Assembly (NCBI GenBank): GCA_016709845.1
Contig: JADJMA010000011.1
Coordinates: forward strand, 88,366 to 152,365
DNA from: Flammeovirgaceae bacterium
GTDB taxonomy: Bacteria > Bacteroidota > Bacteroidia > Cytophagales > Cyclobacteriaceae
Direction of reading: 5' to 3'
Length of the DNA: 64,000 nucleotides
Position 1 is the stretch's first letter. The number at the start of each line of letters is the position of its first letter. Both the position numbers and the translations under genes were made by a program. Positions 10,899 to 21,224 of this stretch are shown in pieces. A model generated the notes under the pieces. That model did not search any database and was not told the DNA's origin. It saw only the letters and a program-made list of their open reading frames with translations.

Positions 10899-10924
10899 GG
10901 GCATCTCCATTGCTGGAAATGCCC
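10899..10924 (-). terminator. Hairpin terminator after rpmA
   Basis: Ten-bp stem with one mismatch (GGGCATCTCC / GGAAATGCCC) and a 6-base loop. A run of A's on the left (10889-10894) gives a T-tract on the minus strand, so it suits the end of rplU-rpmA. The rest of the interval 10660-10960 holds the susC leader and no gene. Confidence 0.65.
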
Positions 10925-10960
10925 TTGCTAAATCTTTATTACTTTATTACTTTATTAAGA

Positions 10961-11218
10961 TCAGGCCTCGGCCTGAACAGAGACAAAGGATTTGTTCTCC
11001 TTGCCTTTTTTGAAAACCACAACACCCGGTGTAAGTGCAAATAAGGTATGGTCTTTTCCAATACCCACGTTACGACCCGGATTATGCTTGGTACCGCGCT
11101 GGCGCACTATAATATTACCAGCAATTACTTTTTGGCCACCAAATATTTTAATGCCTAATCGTTTGCTTTCCGATTCGCGGCCGTTCTTTACTTTACCTTC
11201 GCCTTTTTTATGTGCCAT
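10961..11218 (-). CDS. rpmA: 50S ribosomal protein L27
   Basis: Ribosomal protein bL27 of the large subunit, near the peptidyl-transferase centre. 85 residues, the usual length. Recognised from the N-terminus MAHKKGEGKVKNGRES, the phrase KIFGGQKVIAGNIIVRQRG and RNVGIGKDHTLFAL. It follows rplU on the same strand, the usual L21-L27 order. No cleavable Firmicutes-type extension before the AHKK start. Intact. Confidence 0.97.
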   Translation of the reverse strand: MAHKKGEGKVKNGRESESKRLGIKIFGGQKVIAGNIIVRQRGTKHNPGRNVGIGKDHTLFALTPGVVVFKKGKENKSFVSVQAEA

Positions 11219-11269
11219 TGCTCAATACAATTTGAAAATTTGATGATTCATTAATTTGAAAATTACTGA

Positions 11270-11578
11270 TTATCCAATGTTCTCGATTTGAACTTTGGTA
11301 AACTGCTGCCGGTGACCGTTCTTCACCGCATAGCCTTTTCTCCTCTTCTTCTTGAAGATGATTACTTTATTTCCTTTTACGTGTTCCAGAATCTTACCAG
11401 ATACTTTAACACCGTTTACAGTTGGGGCGCCAACGTCTACACTTCCGTCTTTATCTAAAAGAAGAACCTTGTCAAACGAAACGCTTGCACCGGCTTCCCC
11501 TTCCATCTTGGGAGTATAGATATATTGGTCTTTAGCCACCTTAAACTGCTTTCCTGCAATGTCTACTATTGCGTACAT
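11270..11578 (-). CDS. rplU: 50S ribosomal protein L21
   Basis: Ribosomal protein bL21, 102 residues. The sequence MYAIVDIAGKQFKV is the standard start, so the ATG at 11578 is preferred over an in-frame extension to 11635, which would run through the promoter. The C-terminus has the basic FKKKRRKGYAVKNGHRQQF region that binds 23S rRNA. Cotranscribed with rpmA 51 bases downstream. Confidence 0.97.
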   Translation of the reverse strand: MYAIVDIAGKQFKVAKDQYIYTPKMEGEAGASVSFDKVLLLDKDGSVDVGAPTVNGVKVSGKILEHVKGNKVIIFKKKRRKGYAVKNGHRQQFTKVQIENIG

Positions 11579-11605
11579 GCTTATTATGGTTTTAAAAATG
11601 GACTG

Positions 11606-11635
11606 CAAAGATAGATCAATGGATTTGAAAAGCAA
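11606..11635 (-). promoter_or_regulatory. Bacteroidota-type promoter of rplU-rpmA
   Basis: On the minus strand, TTG (11633-11635) is followed by exactly 19 bases and then TATCTTTG (11606-11613), matching the Bacteroidota -33/-7 form TTG-N19-TAnnTTTG. A start a few bases past the -7 box would leave a leader of about 20 nt. It also argues that the L21 coding start is 11578. Confidence 0.75.
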
Positions 11636-12138
11636 TACTTACCACTAAAATCACCTAAAATGTTACTGAAAGTCGCCTTTTTGCTCTCTACTGGGTCTTT
11701 CAAAAATGTCAACCCTGTATAAATCAATCCTTTCAACCCTCCAATAGAATCTGTATTGAGTTGGTGAACTCTGTAAAAAGGTAATTAAGGTTGGTGTGTT
11801 TCGAACCTCTTTTTATCTAACAATTTTACACTCATAATCTAATTATTACGAGCTGAAAAAAATTATTATTTTTTTATCTCATCTAATGCTTGACACAAAA
11901 ATTTAAAACAACTATCTACCAAATACTTACATCAAAATCACATCGGTACGTACACTTTTTCATGAAAACCATCCCTTTGTTTTTCCTTCATCATTTCGAA
12001 TATTTGTCGGTGATGCAGTTTGAATGAGTAATTGATGTATCCATTCACACTTGCTACAAAATTTTAATCAGTCGCAATCAAGAACAAGACTGTTGTTGAT
12101 TGCTTAAACATATTTAACTAACCCTTAAAAATCTTACC
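11636..12138 (+). other. Long leader / intergenic region before nrdB
   Basis: About 500 bases without a convincing gene. It is AT-rich with scattered stops in all frames. The only structured element I found is the hairpin at 12074-12103. I found no clear NrdR box pair and no match to the -33/-7 promoter form, so the nrd promoter is not located. Confidence 0.5.
12074..12103 (+). promoter_or_regulatory. Inverted repeat in nrdB leader
   Basis: Two 13-base arms (GCAATCAAGAACA and TGTTGTTGATTGC) pair with one mismatch around a 4-base AGAC loop, 35 bases before the nrdB start. No T-tract follows, so it is not a simple terminator. It could be an operator dyad or an mRNA hairpin controlling ribonucleotide reductase synthesis; that role is inference. 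Confidence 0.5.
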
Positions 12139-13129
12139 ATGAGTCAATCTGTACAGGAAGAACCTATTCTAAAAGAAAACAAGGACCGTTTTGTGCTTTT
12201 TCCAATTGTACAGCCAGAAATATGGAAGTATTATAAACAGGCGGAGGCCAGTTTCTGGACGGCCGAAGAGATTGACTTAAGTCAGGATATGACAGACTGG
12301 CTAAACCTGAATGATGGCGAGCGGCATTTCATCACCCATGTGCTTGCCTTCTTTGCAGCCAGCGATGGCATCGTTAATGAAAATCTGGCCGAGCATTTTA
12401 TCGGTGAGGTTCAATATACCGAAGCTAAGTTTTTCTATGGGTTTCAGATTGCTATTGAAAACATTCACTCCGAAACCTATTCACTCCTGATTGATACCTA
12501 TGTAAAAGATTCCAAAGAAAAAGACAAACTCTTTCATGCCGTTGATACCATGGACTGTGTGAAGAAAAAAGCGGATTGGGCTTTGCGTTGGATTTCGCAG
12601 GGAAACTTTCAAGAACGCCTCATCGCCTTTGCGGCCGTAGAAGGCATTTTTCTTTTCCGGCTCGTTCTGTTCTATTTTTTGGCTAAAGAAAAGAGCCCTG
12701 ATGCCTGGCTTAACTTTTTCGAATGAGTTGATATCCAGAGACGAAGGTCTTCATTGCGATTTTGCTTGTCATCTGTACACCAAGCATGTGATCAACAAAC
12801 TACCTGAACAAAAAGTAATTGATATTATTAAAGATGCCGTTGAAATTGAAAAAGAATTTGTAACCGATGCCTTGCCTGTTAATCTGATTGGCATGAATGC
12901 GGAACAAATGCGTCAATACATTGAATTTGTTGCTGATCGACTGCTCAATGAACTGATTGGTAAGAAGGTATATGGTGCCACAAACCCTTTCGACTTTATG
13001 GATATGATCTCGTTGCGAGGCAAGACAAACTTCTTTGAGAAGCGTGTGGCCGAATATCAGAAAGCCGGAGTTATGAACAGTATGGAAAAAGATTCTTCTC
13101 CGAAGTTTTCACTCAACGAAGATTTTTAA
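12139..13129 (+). CDS. nrdB: Ribonucleotide reductase class Ia, beta subunit (one frameshift)
   Basis: Small subunit that houses the di-iron/tyrosyl radical cofactor used to make deoxyribonucleotides. The fragments 12139-12726 and 12701-13129 form one protein of about 330 residues. Visible ligands and motifs: the Glu/His helix around ENIHSETYSLL, YTEAKFFYGFQ, and NELISRDEGLHCDF. The frame breaks near 12648-12657: reading one T fewer in the T-rich stretch gives the family phrase EGIFLSGSF...LMPGLTFSNEL. Ends in the EDF tail common to beta subunits. nrdA follows after 56 bases. The break is most likely a sequencing error because the whole C-terminal domain is preserved. Confidence 0.93.
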
Positions 13130-13185
13130 TACATTCGATCACATTTTTTAAACTTTCTTTTTTTACCAAAACAACCCTATTTGAA

Positions 13186-15648
13186 ATGCTCGTATTAAAA
13201 CGTGACGGACACAGGGAGTCCGTAAAGTTTGACAAAATCACCGCCCGTATTGAGAAACTCTGCTATGGTTTAGATCCCAACTTTGTCAACCCGGTAGAGG
13301 TAGCCATGAAAGTAATTAATGGCTTGTACGATGGCGTATCCACCCAAGAGCTTGATAATCTGGCTGCGGAAATTGCCGCATCCATGACCACCAAGCACCC
13401 CGACTTCGCCAAGTTGGCGGCACGTATTGCCGTTTCCAACCTCCACAAAGTAACCAGTAAGTCTTTCTCCAATACGATGAAAAGACTTTACACGTATGTG
13501 GATCCTAAAACCGGACAAAATGCTCCGCTGATTTCGAAAGAAACCTGGAAAGTAATTCATGAAAATGCCGCTGAACTCGATGACGCCATTATCTACGATC
13601 GCGATTTCAGTTATGATTACTTCGGATTCAAAACCTTAGAGCGCTCCTACCTGATGAAGGTGGATGGCAAAGTGGTGGAACGTCCACAACATTTGCTGAT
13701 GCGCGTAGCCGTGGGCATTCATGGAGAAGATGTTGCAGCCGCTGTAGAAACTTATCACTTGCTTTCAGAGAAATGGTTTACGCATGCTACTCCTACCCTG
13801 TTTAACGCAGGAACGCCTAAGCCTCAACTTTCCTCCTGCTTCCTCCTTACTATGAAGGATGATAGCATTGATGGAATTTATGATACACTAAAACAAACTG
13901 CCAAGATATCTCAATCCGCTGGTGGCATTGGTCTTAGCATTCACAATGTGCGTGCAAAAGGCTCCTACATCAAGGGTACCGGGGGTACATCCAATGGTAT
14001 TGTGCCGATGTTACGAAACTTCGACATGACTGCCCGCTATGTAGATCAAGGTGGTGGTAAACGCAAAGGCAGCTTCGCAATTTACCTGGAACCATGGCAT
14101 GCCGACATCTTTGAATTTCTTGAGTTGAAAAAGAATCACGGCAAGGAAGAGATGCGTGCCCGCGATCTTTTTTATGCCATGTGGATTCCAGATCTTTTCA
14201 TGAAGCGCATTGAGAACAATGAGATGTGGTCGCTCTTCTGTCCTAACGAAGCTCCCGGCCTTGCCGATTGCTATGGGGAAGAGTTTGAACGTCTCTTTGA
14301 AAAATATGAAAAAGAAGGAAAGGCGCGCAAACAGATAAAGGCGCAAGACCTGTGGTTTGAAATACTGAGGCTCAGATAGAAACCGGTACTCCGTACATGT
14401 TATACAAGGATGCCGCCAACAAAAAATCAAATCAAAAAAATCTGGGCACCATCAAGTCAAGCAATCTGTGTACGGAGATCATGGAGTACACCTCTCCGGA
14501 TGAAGTAGCGGTTTGTAATCTTGCTTCGATTGCGCTTCCAAAATTTGTAACCGAAGAGGGTACGTTCGATCATCAGAAGTTATATGAAATAACAAAGGTA
14601 GTTACCCGCAATCTGAACAAGGTCATTGACGTCAACTACTATCCGGTGGCGGAAGCACGATATTCAAACATGCGCCATCGCCCCATTGGTATTGGTGTGC
14701 AAGGATTGGCGGATGCGTTTATCATGCTGCGCATGCCTTTCGATTCGGAAGAAGCCCGTGGCTTGAATACCGACATCCATGAAACCATCTACTTCGCAGC
14801 CATGGAAACTTCTATGGAACTGGCCAAAGTAAATGGTGCTTATGAAACCTTCAAGGGTTCACCGGTATCCAAAGGAATCTTTCAATTCGATATGTGGGGA
14901 GTTACCCCTGAGTCCGGTCGTTGGGATTGGGATAATTTGAAGAAAGACGTGAAGCAACATGGTGTGCGCAACTCGTTGTTGTTAGCGCCCATGCCTACCG
15001 CTTCTACTTCACAGATTCTCGGTAACAATGAATGTTTTGAACCTTATACATCAAACATCTATACCCGCAGAACCTTATCTGGCGAATTTATTATAGCCAA
15101 TAAACATTTGATGCGAGATTTGATCAGTCTGGGTCTTTGGAATGAAACGATGCGCCAAAAGTTGATTGCCACGAACGGTTCGGTTCAGCCTATTGCTGAG
15201 ATTCCACAAAACATTAAAGATATTTATAAGACTGTTTGGGAGATTTCGCAAAAGACGATTATCGATATGAGTGCCGATCGCGGAGCTTACATCTGCCAAT
15301 CACAGAGTTTGAACATTCACTTAACTGATCCAAACTTTGGCAAACTTACTTCGATGCATTTCTATGCCTGGAAGAAAGGATTGAAGACAGGCATGTATTA
15401 CCTGCGCTCTACAGCTGCAGCGGATGCTATCAAGTTTACGCTGACAAAACAGCCATGGACCAACCCCATGTAAGCGAAACGAAATCTGGGGTTGAAACGG
15501 TAACCGAACCGGCCGTTGCCTACGCAACAAAATCTGAAAAGCAGCAGACGATTCCTTATAACCAACCCGCTGACGAGTTTGATCAGAAGCGTGCCGACAT
15601 GGCTTGCTCCTGGACAATCCGGATGACTGTGAGGCGTGTGGATCGTAG
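13186..15648 (+). CDS. nrdA: Ribonucleotide reductase class Ia, alpha subunit (three frameshifts)
   Basis: Catalytic subunit reducing ribonucleoside diphosphates. N-terminal ATP-cone (MLVLKRDGHRESVKFDKI, residues 1-90), then the ten-stranded barrel with FNAGTPKPQLSSCFL (active-site Cys), NLCTEI and the radical-transfer Tyr region near MYYLRS. The protein breaks near 14373 (a G lost in CTGGAGGC), near 15447, and near 15609 (a C lost). Repairing them extends the protein past the apparent stop to 15648, where the redox tail reads CSLDNPDDCEACGS with the CxxC pair used by thioredoxin. The true C-terminus would be missed without repair. Operon with nrdB. Confidence 0.93.
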
Positions 15649-15668
15649 AGTTCAAAATTTAAGATTCA

Positions 15669-15706
15669 AAATGAAAAGACCCTGCAATTGCGGGGTCTTT
15701 TCATTT
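15669..15706. terminator. Bidirectional terminator between nrdA and the DUF3127 gene
   Basis: Perfect 14-bp stem (AAATGAAAAGACCC / GGGTCTTTTCATTT) around a loop that contains the palindrome GCAATTGC. A and T runs inside the stem suit termination from either side; the flanking genes converge here. Confidence 0.8.
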
Positions 15707-15723
15707 ATGAGATTCTATTTCTG

Positions 15724-16079
15724 TTAAAACGGCAAGTCATCACTTGCGTTTGTATCGGGAATGAAGGATTCCTCTGAAGATGGAGGTGGTACCTCACGAT
15801 CAGCACCCCGGTTTGTCGGGCTATTTTCCAGGCACGGGCATCGGTGTACCAACGACCATTGTATTCACGACTCTCCAAATTAATAGAAGCCGTAATTTTA
15901 TCTCCGATAGAAATTTTATTCTCATCTACTTTTTCGCCCCAGAGCGAGATGCATACCTTTTTAGTAAACTGACCGGGCATTTCTAAAATAAATTCCTGCT
16001 TCTTCCAGACTCCGTTTTTTCCTTGTCCGGTTTGAAGCGGTAATAAACTTACTACTGTTCCACTTACATCCATTGCCAT
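15724..16079 (-). CDS. DUF3127 protein with SSB-like acidic tail (one frameshift)
   Basis: Small protein of about 118 residues. The N-terminal 87 residues carry the DUF3127 signature: MDVSGTVVSLLPLQTGQGKNG, WKKQEFILE, then INLESREYNGRWYTDARAW. This resembles an OB-fold single-strand DNA-binding domain. The open frame runs on into an unrelated tail to 15705, but adding one G to the G-run near 15806-15809 gives RQTGGADREVPPPSSEE and an end of ASDDLPF with stop at 15724-15726. DDLPF is the kind of acidic-aromatic tip SSB uses to recruit repair proteins. Function is inferred; no enzyme motif is present. It stands alone between nrdA and acs. Confidence 0.8.
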
Positions 16080-16143
16080 AATTTCATTCTTTTAATATGT
16101 AAAAATACTACTTAATTAAACTTGTGCCCGATTATCTTCAATC

Positions 16144-18037
16144 TTAAAGAGCCCCATTTTTAATCTCATCAACAATAGCCGGATCGAGTAAGGTGGAGAC
16201 GTCACCCAGATTGCCCGTTTCGCCTTCGGCTACTTTGCGCAAAATCCTACGCATAATTTTTCCTGATCTCGTTTTGGGCAGGCCGCTCACGAATTGAATC
16301 TTATCGGGCTTAGCAATCGGTCCAATTATCTTTGAAACCAGGTCGCGAATTTCAGCACGAAGTTTCTCTCCCTCATGCGGGGTATCGTAACAAATTACAT
16401 AGGCATAGATTCCCTGCCCTTTAATATCATGTGGGTAGCCAACCACCGCGGTTTCGCAAACCGCAGAGTGTTCATCGATGGCACTTTCAATTTCTGCCGT
16501 GCCCATATTATGACCCGATACAATAATAATGTCATCGACCCGGCCGGTAATCCTATAAAATCCTTCCTCATCGCGCTTGCAACCATCGCCCGTAAAATAT
16601 TTTCCCGGAAAGGTTGAGAAGTAGGTGTCTTTAAAGCGTTGATGATCGCCATAGATTGTGCGCGCCATAGCAGGCCAGGAAATTTAATCGTTAACCGTCC
16701 CTCCACCCCTTGCGTGGTCAGCTCATTTCCACTTTCGTCCATAACAGCAGGCTGAACGCCCGGCAACGGCAATGTGGCAAAAAGCGGGTTTCAGTTTAGT
16801 TACGTTCGCGATGGGAGAAATCATAATGCCCCCCGTTTCGGTTTGCCACCAGGTATCCACTACCGGACACTCTTTGCGACCAATGTGTTCATGATACCAA
16901 TGCCAGGCTTCTTCATTAATCGGCTCACCCACGGTGCCCAAAATTTTAATTGAATGAAGATCGTATTGATGTACAAAACTTATAGGGGCTTTTTCCAACG
17001 AGCGAATGGCTGTTGGCGCAGTATAAAAAATATTTACACGATGCTTTTCTGCTACGTGCCAAAAGCGCCCCATGTCGGGCCACGAAGGGATACCTTCGAA
17101 AATGATTGTGGTTGCACCCGAAGCAAGTGGTCCATATAAAATATAAGAGTGTCCGGTGACCCAGCCTACATCAGCTGTACACCAAAACACCTGGCCGGGT
17201 TGATATTGAAAAACAGTTTGAAATGTATAAGCGGTAAACACCATGTAACCACCTATCGTATGCACCATTCCTTTTGGTTTACCGGTAGATCCGGAAGTAT
17301 AGAGAATGAACAGTAGATCTTCGGCATCCATGATTTCCGGTTCGCAGTGTGCCGAAGCTTTTTCAATTTGCTCGTGCCACCAAAAAGTCACGACCAGCTT
17401 TCATAGAAACTCGAACACCGGTATGTTTAAACACAATTGTCTTCTCTATGGTTGGACATTTCGCTATGGCATCATCAATAATTGATTTCAAGTCTATTTT
17501 CTTTTCGCCCCGGTAGGAACCATCGCTGGTGAGAATTATTTTACACCCGGCATCATTAATCCGATCAATTAATGAACCCGCTGAAAAACCAGCAAACACA
17601 GTTGAATGAACTGCACCTATTCGTGCGCAAGCCAGCATGGCGTAGGCCACTTCCGGAACCATAGGCATATAAATACAAACCCGGTCGCCTTTTTTTACAC
17701 CGTGATCTTTAAGCATGTTTGCAACCCGACAAACCTGATCATGTAATTGTTGATAGGTGATGTATTGAGATTCGCTGTGTGGATCGTTAGGCTCCCAAAT
17801 AATAGCCGTTTGATTGGCGCGGGTGGCCAGATGCCGGTCGATACAATTTTCCGTAATGTTCAATTTTCCGCCAACAAACCACTTTACCTCGGGCTTGTTA
17901 AAATCCCATTCAAGAACTTTATCCCATTTCTTACGCCAAACAAAATCTTCAGCAACGTCAGCCCAAAATTTTTCCGGGTGATTTACACTCTCCTGATAAA
18001 CCTCCTGATAATCAGCCTGGCTTTGGATCTTCTTCAT
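16144..18037 (-). CDS. acs: Acetyl-CoA synthetase, AMP-forming (three frameshifts)
   Basis: Activates acetate to acetyl-CoA through acetyl-AMP, in the cytoplasm. Pieces at 17363-18037, 16723-17391 and 16144-16680 join into one protein of about 630 residues, the family length. Visible: the P-loop YTSGSTGKPKG, VDTWWQTETG (substrate and AMP site), YFTGDGCKRDEEG, and the C-terminal PKTRSGKIMRR with the regulatory acetylated Lys. Breaks lie near 17385, 16790 and 16680; at each, the next fragment starts where the last ended. The gene has its own upstream space and no operon partner. Likely sequencing indels. Confidence 0.93.
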
Positions 18038-18128
18038 AGAATGAACAGATTAGGTAAGATTTTAACTTCCTGCTAAAATCGATTTCTTACAGGAGAAATC
18101 AAAAGCCCCTTATATCAATGGTTCTAAA

Positions 18129-18887
18129 CTATTTGCTCAACCACCACAGCGAATAAAGCCCCAACCACAGCCACAGCCAGTTTTTTGCATTAAAGCGATG
18201 CTCGGGGCTGCTTTCAAAAACAATGGTTGTAGAAATGTGTAAAAAATTACCACTAACCAGTGCGTACAGATAAAGCAATCCATTATTGGTAAGTATCTCG
18301 CTTTCTACAAAATAGGTACTGATCAATAATCCTAATGGGGCAGCAATAGAAAAGGCAAACAAGTGCGGCAATGATTTAGTCTTCGAATGAAATTGAGAAG
18401 CCAGAACAGTCATTAACGCAAAAGCGGCCGGAGCCCTGTGTAATGCAATCCCCAGCAGCACCGCATTTACATCATGCCCAAAGCCAGAGGTATTTGGCTG
18501 AGCCAACATGCCGCCCTCCAAAAAAGCATGTACACACAAAGCGGATAATAATACGATCGCTGAAACCGTCTGGTGTGTGTGTGAATGTTGATGGCCGTGA
18601 TCATGATGATCGTGTGAATGAATGTGACCATGTTCTACTCCGGAGGTAAAGTATTCCAAAAATTGCTGCAAGAAAAATCCAGCCAACACAAATATGCCAA
18701 TCAATTCTACTTCCTGATTCTGTCGGTATAATTCGGGTAGAATATGAGTAACGGTGATTGCAAATAGATAAGAGCCCGCAAAAACAAGAATGAGTTTAAA
18801 ATTTTTCCCTTTGGCTGTGGGCACCAGGTAAACCATCAGTCCAGCAATAAGCGGGGTTAGAAATAGAACAGCTAATTTTAATATCAT
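18129..18887 (-). CDS. ZIP family divalent metal transporter
   Basis: Inner-membrane transporter that likely brings zinc or iron into the cytoplasm. 252 residues with about eight hydrophobic segments. A His-rich cytoplasmic loop (residues about 85-105, alternating H with D, S, G) and the metal-site helices ALCVHAFLEGG and GIALHRAPAAF are typical ZIP features. Intact frame. It lies 38 bases downstream of apbE on the same strand, so the two could be cotranscribed, but no shared function is evident. Confidence 0.88.
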   Translation of the reverse strand: MILKLAVLFLTPLIAGLMVYLVPTAKGKNFKLILVFAGSYLFAITVTHILPELYRQNQEVELIGIFVLAGFFLQQFLEYFTSGVEHGHIHSHDHHDHGHQHSHTHQTVSAIVLLSALCVHAFLEGGMLAQPNTSGFGHDVNAVLLGIALHRAPAAFALMTVLASQFHSKTKSLPHLFAFSIAAPLGLLISTYFVESEILTNNGLLYLYALVSGNFLHISTTIVFESSPEHRFNAKNWLWLWLGLYSLWWLSK

Positions 18888-18925
18888 CCGCTGACTTAAG
18901 TTTTATAAGATCTGCAAAGATCTTT

Positions 18926-19954
18926 TTATGGATTAATGGTTAAATATTCTTTGATGTTTTCGGTGGCAAAGGTAGCAATACCTTCCGGGGTTGAATAGAT
19001 CAGAAAAACTCCTAACTCCGGATGTTTTTTACAAAGTTCAATGGCTCTTTCATGCCCCAGTACCATCATTGCTGTTCCCCAGGCATCCGCAGTGGTTGCA
19101 TCTTCCGTAAAAATAGACGCACTTAACAAGGCCTGGGTTGCCGGAAAACCCGTTACAGGATCGATCGTGTGCGAATATTTCTTTCCGTCAATTTCGCGGT
19201 AGTTAAAATAGTTACCGGAGGTGGTAAAAGATTTATTTGACAGCGAAATGAACGCTTTAAAAAATTGTTGGTCTTGTGTAGAATTCGGATCCAGAATTCC
19301 CAGTTCCCAAGGTTTTCCGGATTGAAGATTAATACCACACGCCATACCTTCTCCCCCTAACTCAACCAGCATATTTTTAATTCCCTTAGACTTTAAAAAA
19401 TCAGTAATTACATCGGCTCCATAGCCCTGCCCTATGCCACCAAAGTCAAGCTGCGTACGAGGGTCCAGTTTCCACACGCTGTCTTTATTGTATTGAATTT
19501 TTTCAAATCCAATAAAACTCTTGATGGAATCAATCTTTGCACTATCGGGTCTTGTGATTTTTTGTGAACCAAAGCCCCACAGATTTACCAATGGCATAAC
19601 CGTTGGGTCAAACGCACCCTGAGATTGTGAGAACACCTTTTCGGCAACTTCAATGGGAGGTAACAGGAAAGGAAGCTCGAAACGAAAGCTTTTAGTTGAT
19701 TTATTAAAACGGCTTACTTCAGAAACAGGATTGTAGTTATTGATCGATTGATTTACCACGACCAGTATCGAGTCTATATCTTTTTTAAAATCACGTTGCT
19801 TCGTATCAAAGTATGTAATATGATAGGTGGTGGCCATCGTTTCGCCTTCTACCTTGATCATACCTATATGGGCTGGCTGCCGCCACTTCCAAACCAATAC
19901 TACTGCGGTTACTATCAGCAGTGAATAGAGCGCATTCTTCCAACGATTATCCAT
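18926..19954 (-). CDS. apbE: FAD:protein FMN transferase (ApbE)
   Basis: Attaches FMN to Ser/Thr of partner proteins (for example Na+-NQR or Rnf subunits) outside the cytoplasmic membrane. 342 residues from the ATG at 19954; a 7-residue longer start exists but lacks support. N-terminal membrane anchor (about 8-24), then MATTYHITYFD, PVSEVSRFNKS, the LDFGGIGQGYGADVI flavin site, LVELGGEGMA, SHTIDPVTGFPA and DATTADAWGTAMMVLG with the metal-binding Asp/Thr. Intact. No flavinylated target protein is in the window. Confidence 0.93.
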   Translation of the reverse strand: MDNRWKNALYSLLIVTAVVLVWKWRQPAHIGMIKVEGETMATTYHITYFDTKQRDFKKDIDSILVVVNQSINNYNPVSEVSRFNKSTKSFRFELPFLLPPIEVAEKVFSQSQGAFDPTVMPLVNLWGFGSQKITRPDSAKIDSIKSFIGFEKIQYNKDSVWKLDPRTQLDFGGIGQGYGADVITDFLKSKGIKNMLVELGGEGMACGINLQSGKPWELGILDPNSTQDQQFFKAFISLSNKSFTTSGNYFNYREIDGKKYSHTIDPVTGFPATQALLSASIFTEDATTADAWGTAMMVLGHERAIELCKKHPELGVFLIYSTPEGIATFATENIKEYLTINP

Positions 19955-20045
19955 AAGCTTTAATTGGGGACGCAAGTTATAAGGCTTGGTTTTATACCGA
20001 ACTATTTTAGCCGTTTATTTGCGTAACTTTCGAGAACAAATAGCT

Positions 20046-21073
20046 ATGCGCGAAGATTATTTAACTGGTGATACGGAGGGATTAAGTCCGGCTGAAAAAG
20101 AAATTGAAAAGGCTTTGCGCCCACTTTCGTTCGATGACTTTACCGGACAGCAAAAAGTGGTAGACAATATTAAAGTTTTTGTTCAGGCCGCTAAACAACG
20201 CGAAGAATCACTTGATCACGTTTTATTACATGGCCCGCCCGGTTTAGGTAAAACAACCTTATCCTTCATTATCGCTCACGAACTTGGGTCGAATATTAAA
20301 ATAACGTCAGGCCCGGTGTTGGATAAGCCCAGTGATTTAGCGGGGTTACTCACTAATCTGGAAACCATGACGTGCTTTTTATAGATGAGATTCATCGGCT
20401 TAATCCCATCGTAGAGGAGTATCTGTATTCAGCCATGGAAGATTTTCGAATCGATATTATGCTCGATTCAGGCCCCAATGCTCGCTCCGTTCAGATTAAT
20501 CTCAATCCGTTTACTTTGATTGGCGCTACTACGCGTGCGGGATTATTGACTTCTCCGCTAAGGGCTCGGTTTGGAATCAACGCGCGATTGGAGTATTACG
20601 ATTCGCAACTGCTTACAAAAATTGTTAATCGTTCGGCTGAAATTCTCAAGACTCCCGTAATCGAAGATGCTGCGTTTGAAATTGCACGCAGAAGCCGAGG
20701 CACCCCGCGCATTGCTAACAATTTATTAAGACGCACCCGGGATTTTGCTCAGATCAAAGGCGATGGTACCATCACCAAAGCTATTGCTCAAATAGCGTTG
20801 AAAGCATTGGATGTAGATGAGAATGGATTGGACGATATGGATAATAGAATTTTAACTACCATTATTGAGAAATTCAAAGGCGGACCGGTTGGTCTTACCA
20901 CCATTGCTACTGCTGTGGGCGAAGAAGCAGAAACTATTGAAGAAGTGTACGAGCCTTTTCTAATACAAGAAGGATACATTAAGCGAACAAGCCGGGGAAG
21001 AGAAGCCGCTGAAAAAGCCTACAAACATTTAAAGATAGTGCCACCCTCGAGAACACAAAGATTGTTCGACTAA
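20046..21073 (+). CDS. ruvB: Holliday junction branch-migration helicase RuvB (one frameshift)
   Basis: AAA+ motor that drives branch migration with RuvA. The start at 20046 gives MREDYLTGDTEGLSPAE. Walker A is HGPPGLGKTT; Walker B spans the break: adding one A near 20366 restores LETNDVLFIDEIHRL. Then the sensor region GATTRAGLLTSPLRARFG, RSRGTPRIANNLLRR (arginine finger/sensor 2) and the winged helix ending PPSRTQRLFD. About 343 residues, normal. An essential-type repair gene with a single homopolymer-linked break, so a sequencing error is likely. Confidence 0.95.
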
Positions 21074-21169
21074 TCCATTCAATTCCATCTCGCAGCAGAA
21101 CTTCCCGCTTAAAATTGTATTGACCCCTCATCTTAAATTCTTTTGAGGAATTATAGCCATCATTAAAAA

Positions 21170-21203
21170 AATTGCCTCATGCAGTTTAGTACATGAGGCA
21201 ATT
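21170..21203 (-). terminator. Terminator of second susCD operon
   Basis: Perfect 12-bp stem (AATTGCCTCATG / CATGAGGCAATT) with a 10-base loop; six A on the left give a T-tract on the minus strand. Sits 21 bases past the susD stop. Confidence 0.8.
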
Positions 21204-21224
21204 AAGATAGTTAAGGGCCGTTAA

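Noticed and set aside
11579..11635. Longer L21 N-terminus
   Set aside because: The promoter lies inside it and the family starts with MYAIVDIAGK.
11641..12138. Cobalamin riboswitch or NrdR boxes before nrdB
   Set aside because: No conserved B12-box or paired NrdR-like repeats were found by eye; only the hairpin is supported.
12640..12730. Programmed ribosomal frameshift in nrdB
   Set aside because: There is no slippery heptamer with a downstream structure, and dozens of unrelated genes show breaks of both signs; sequencing error explains them all.
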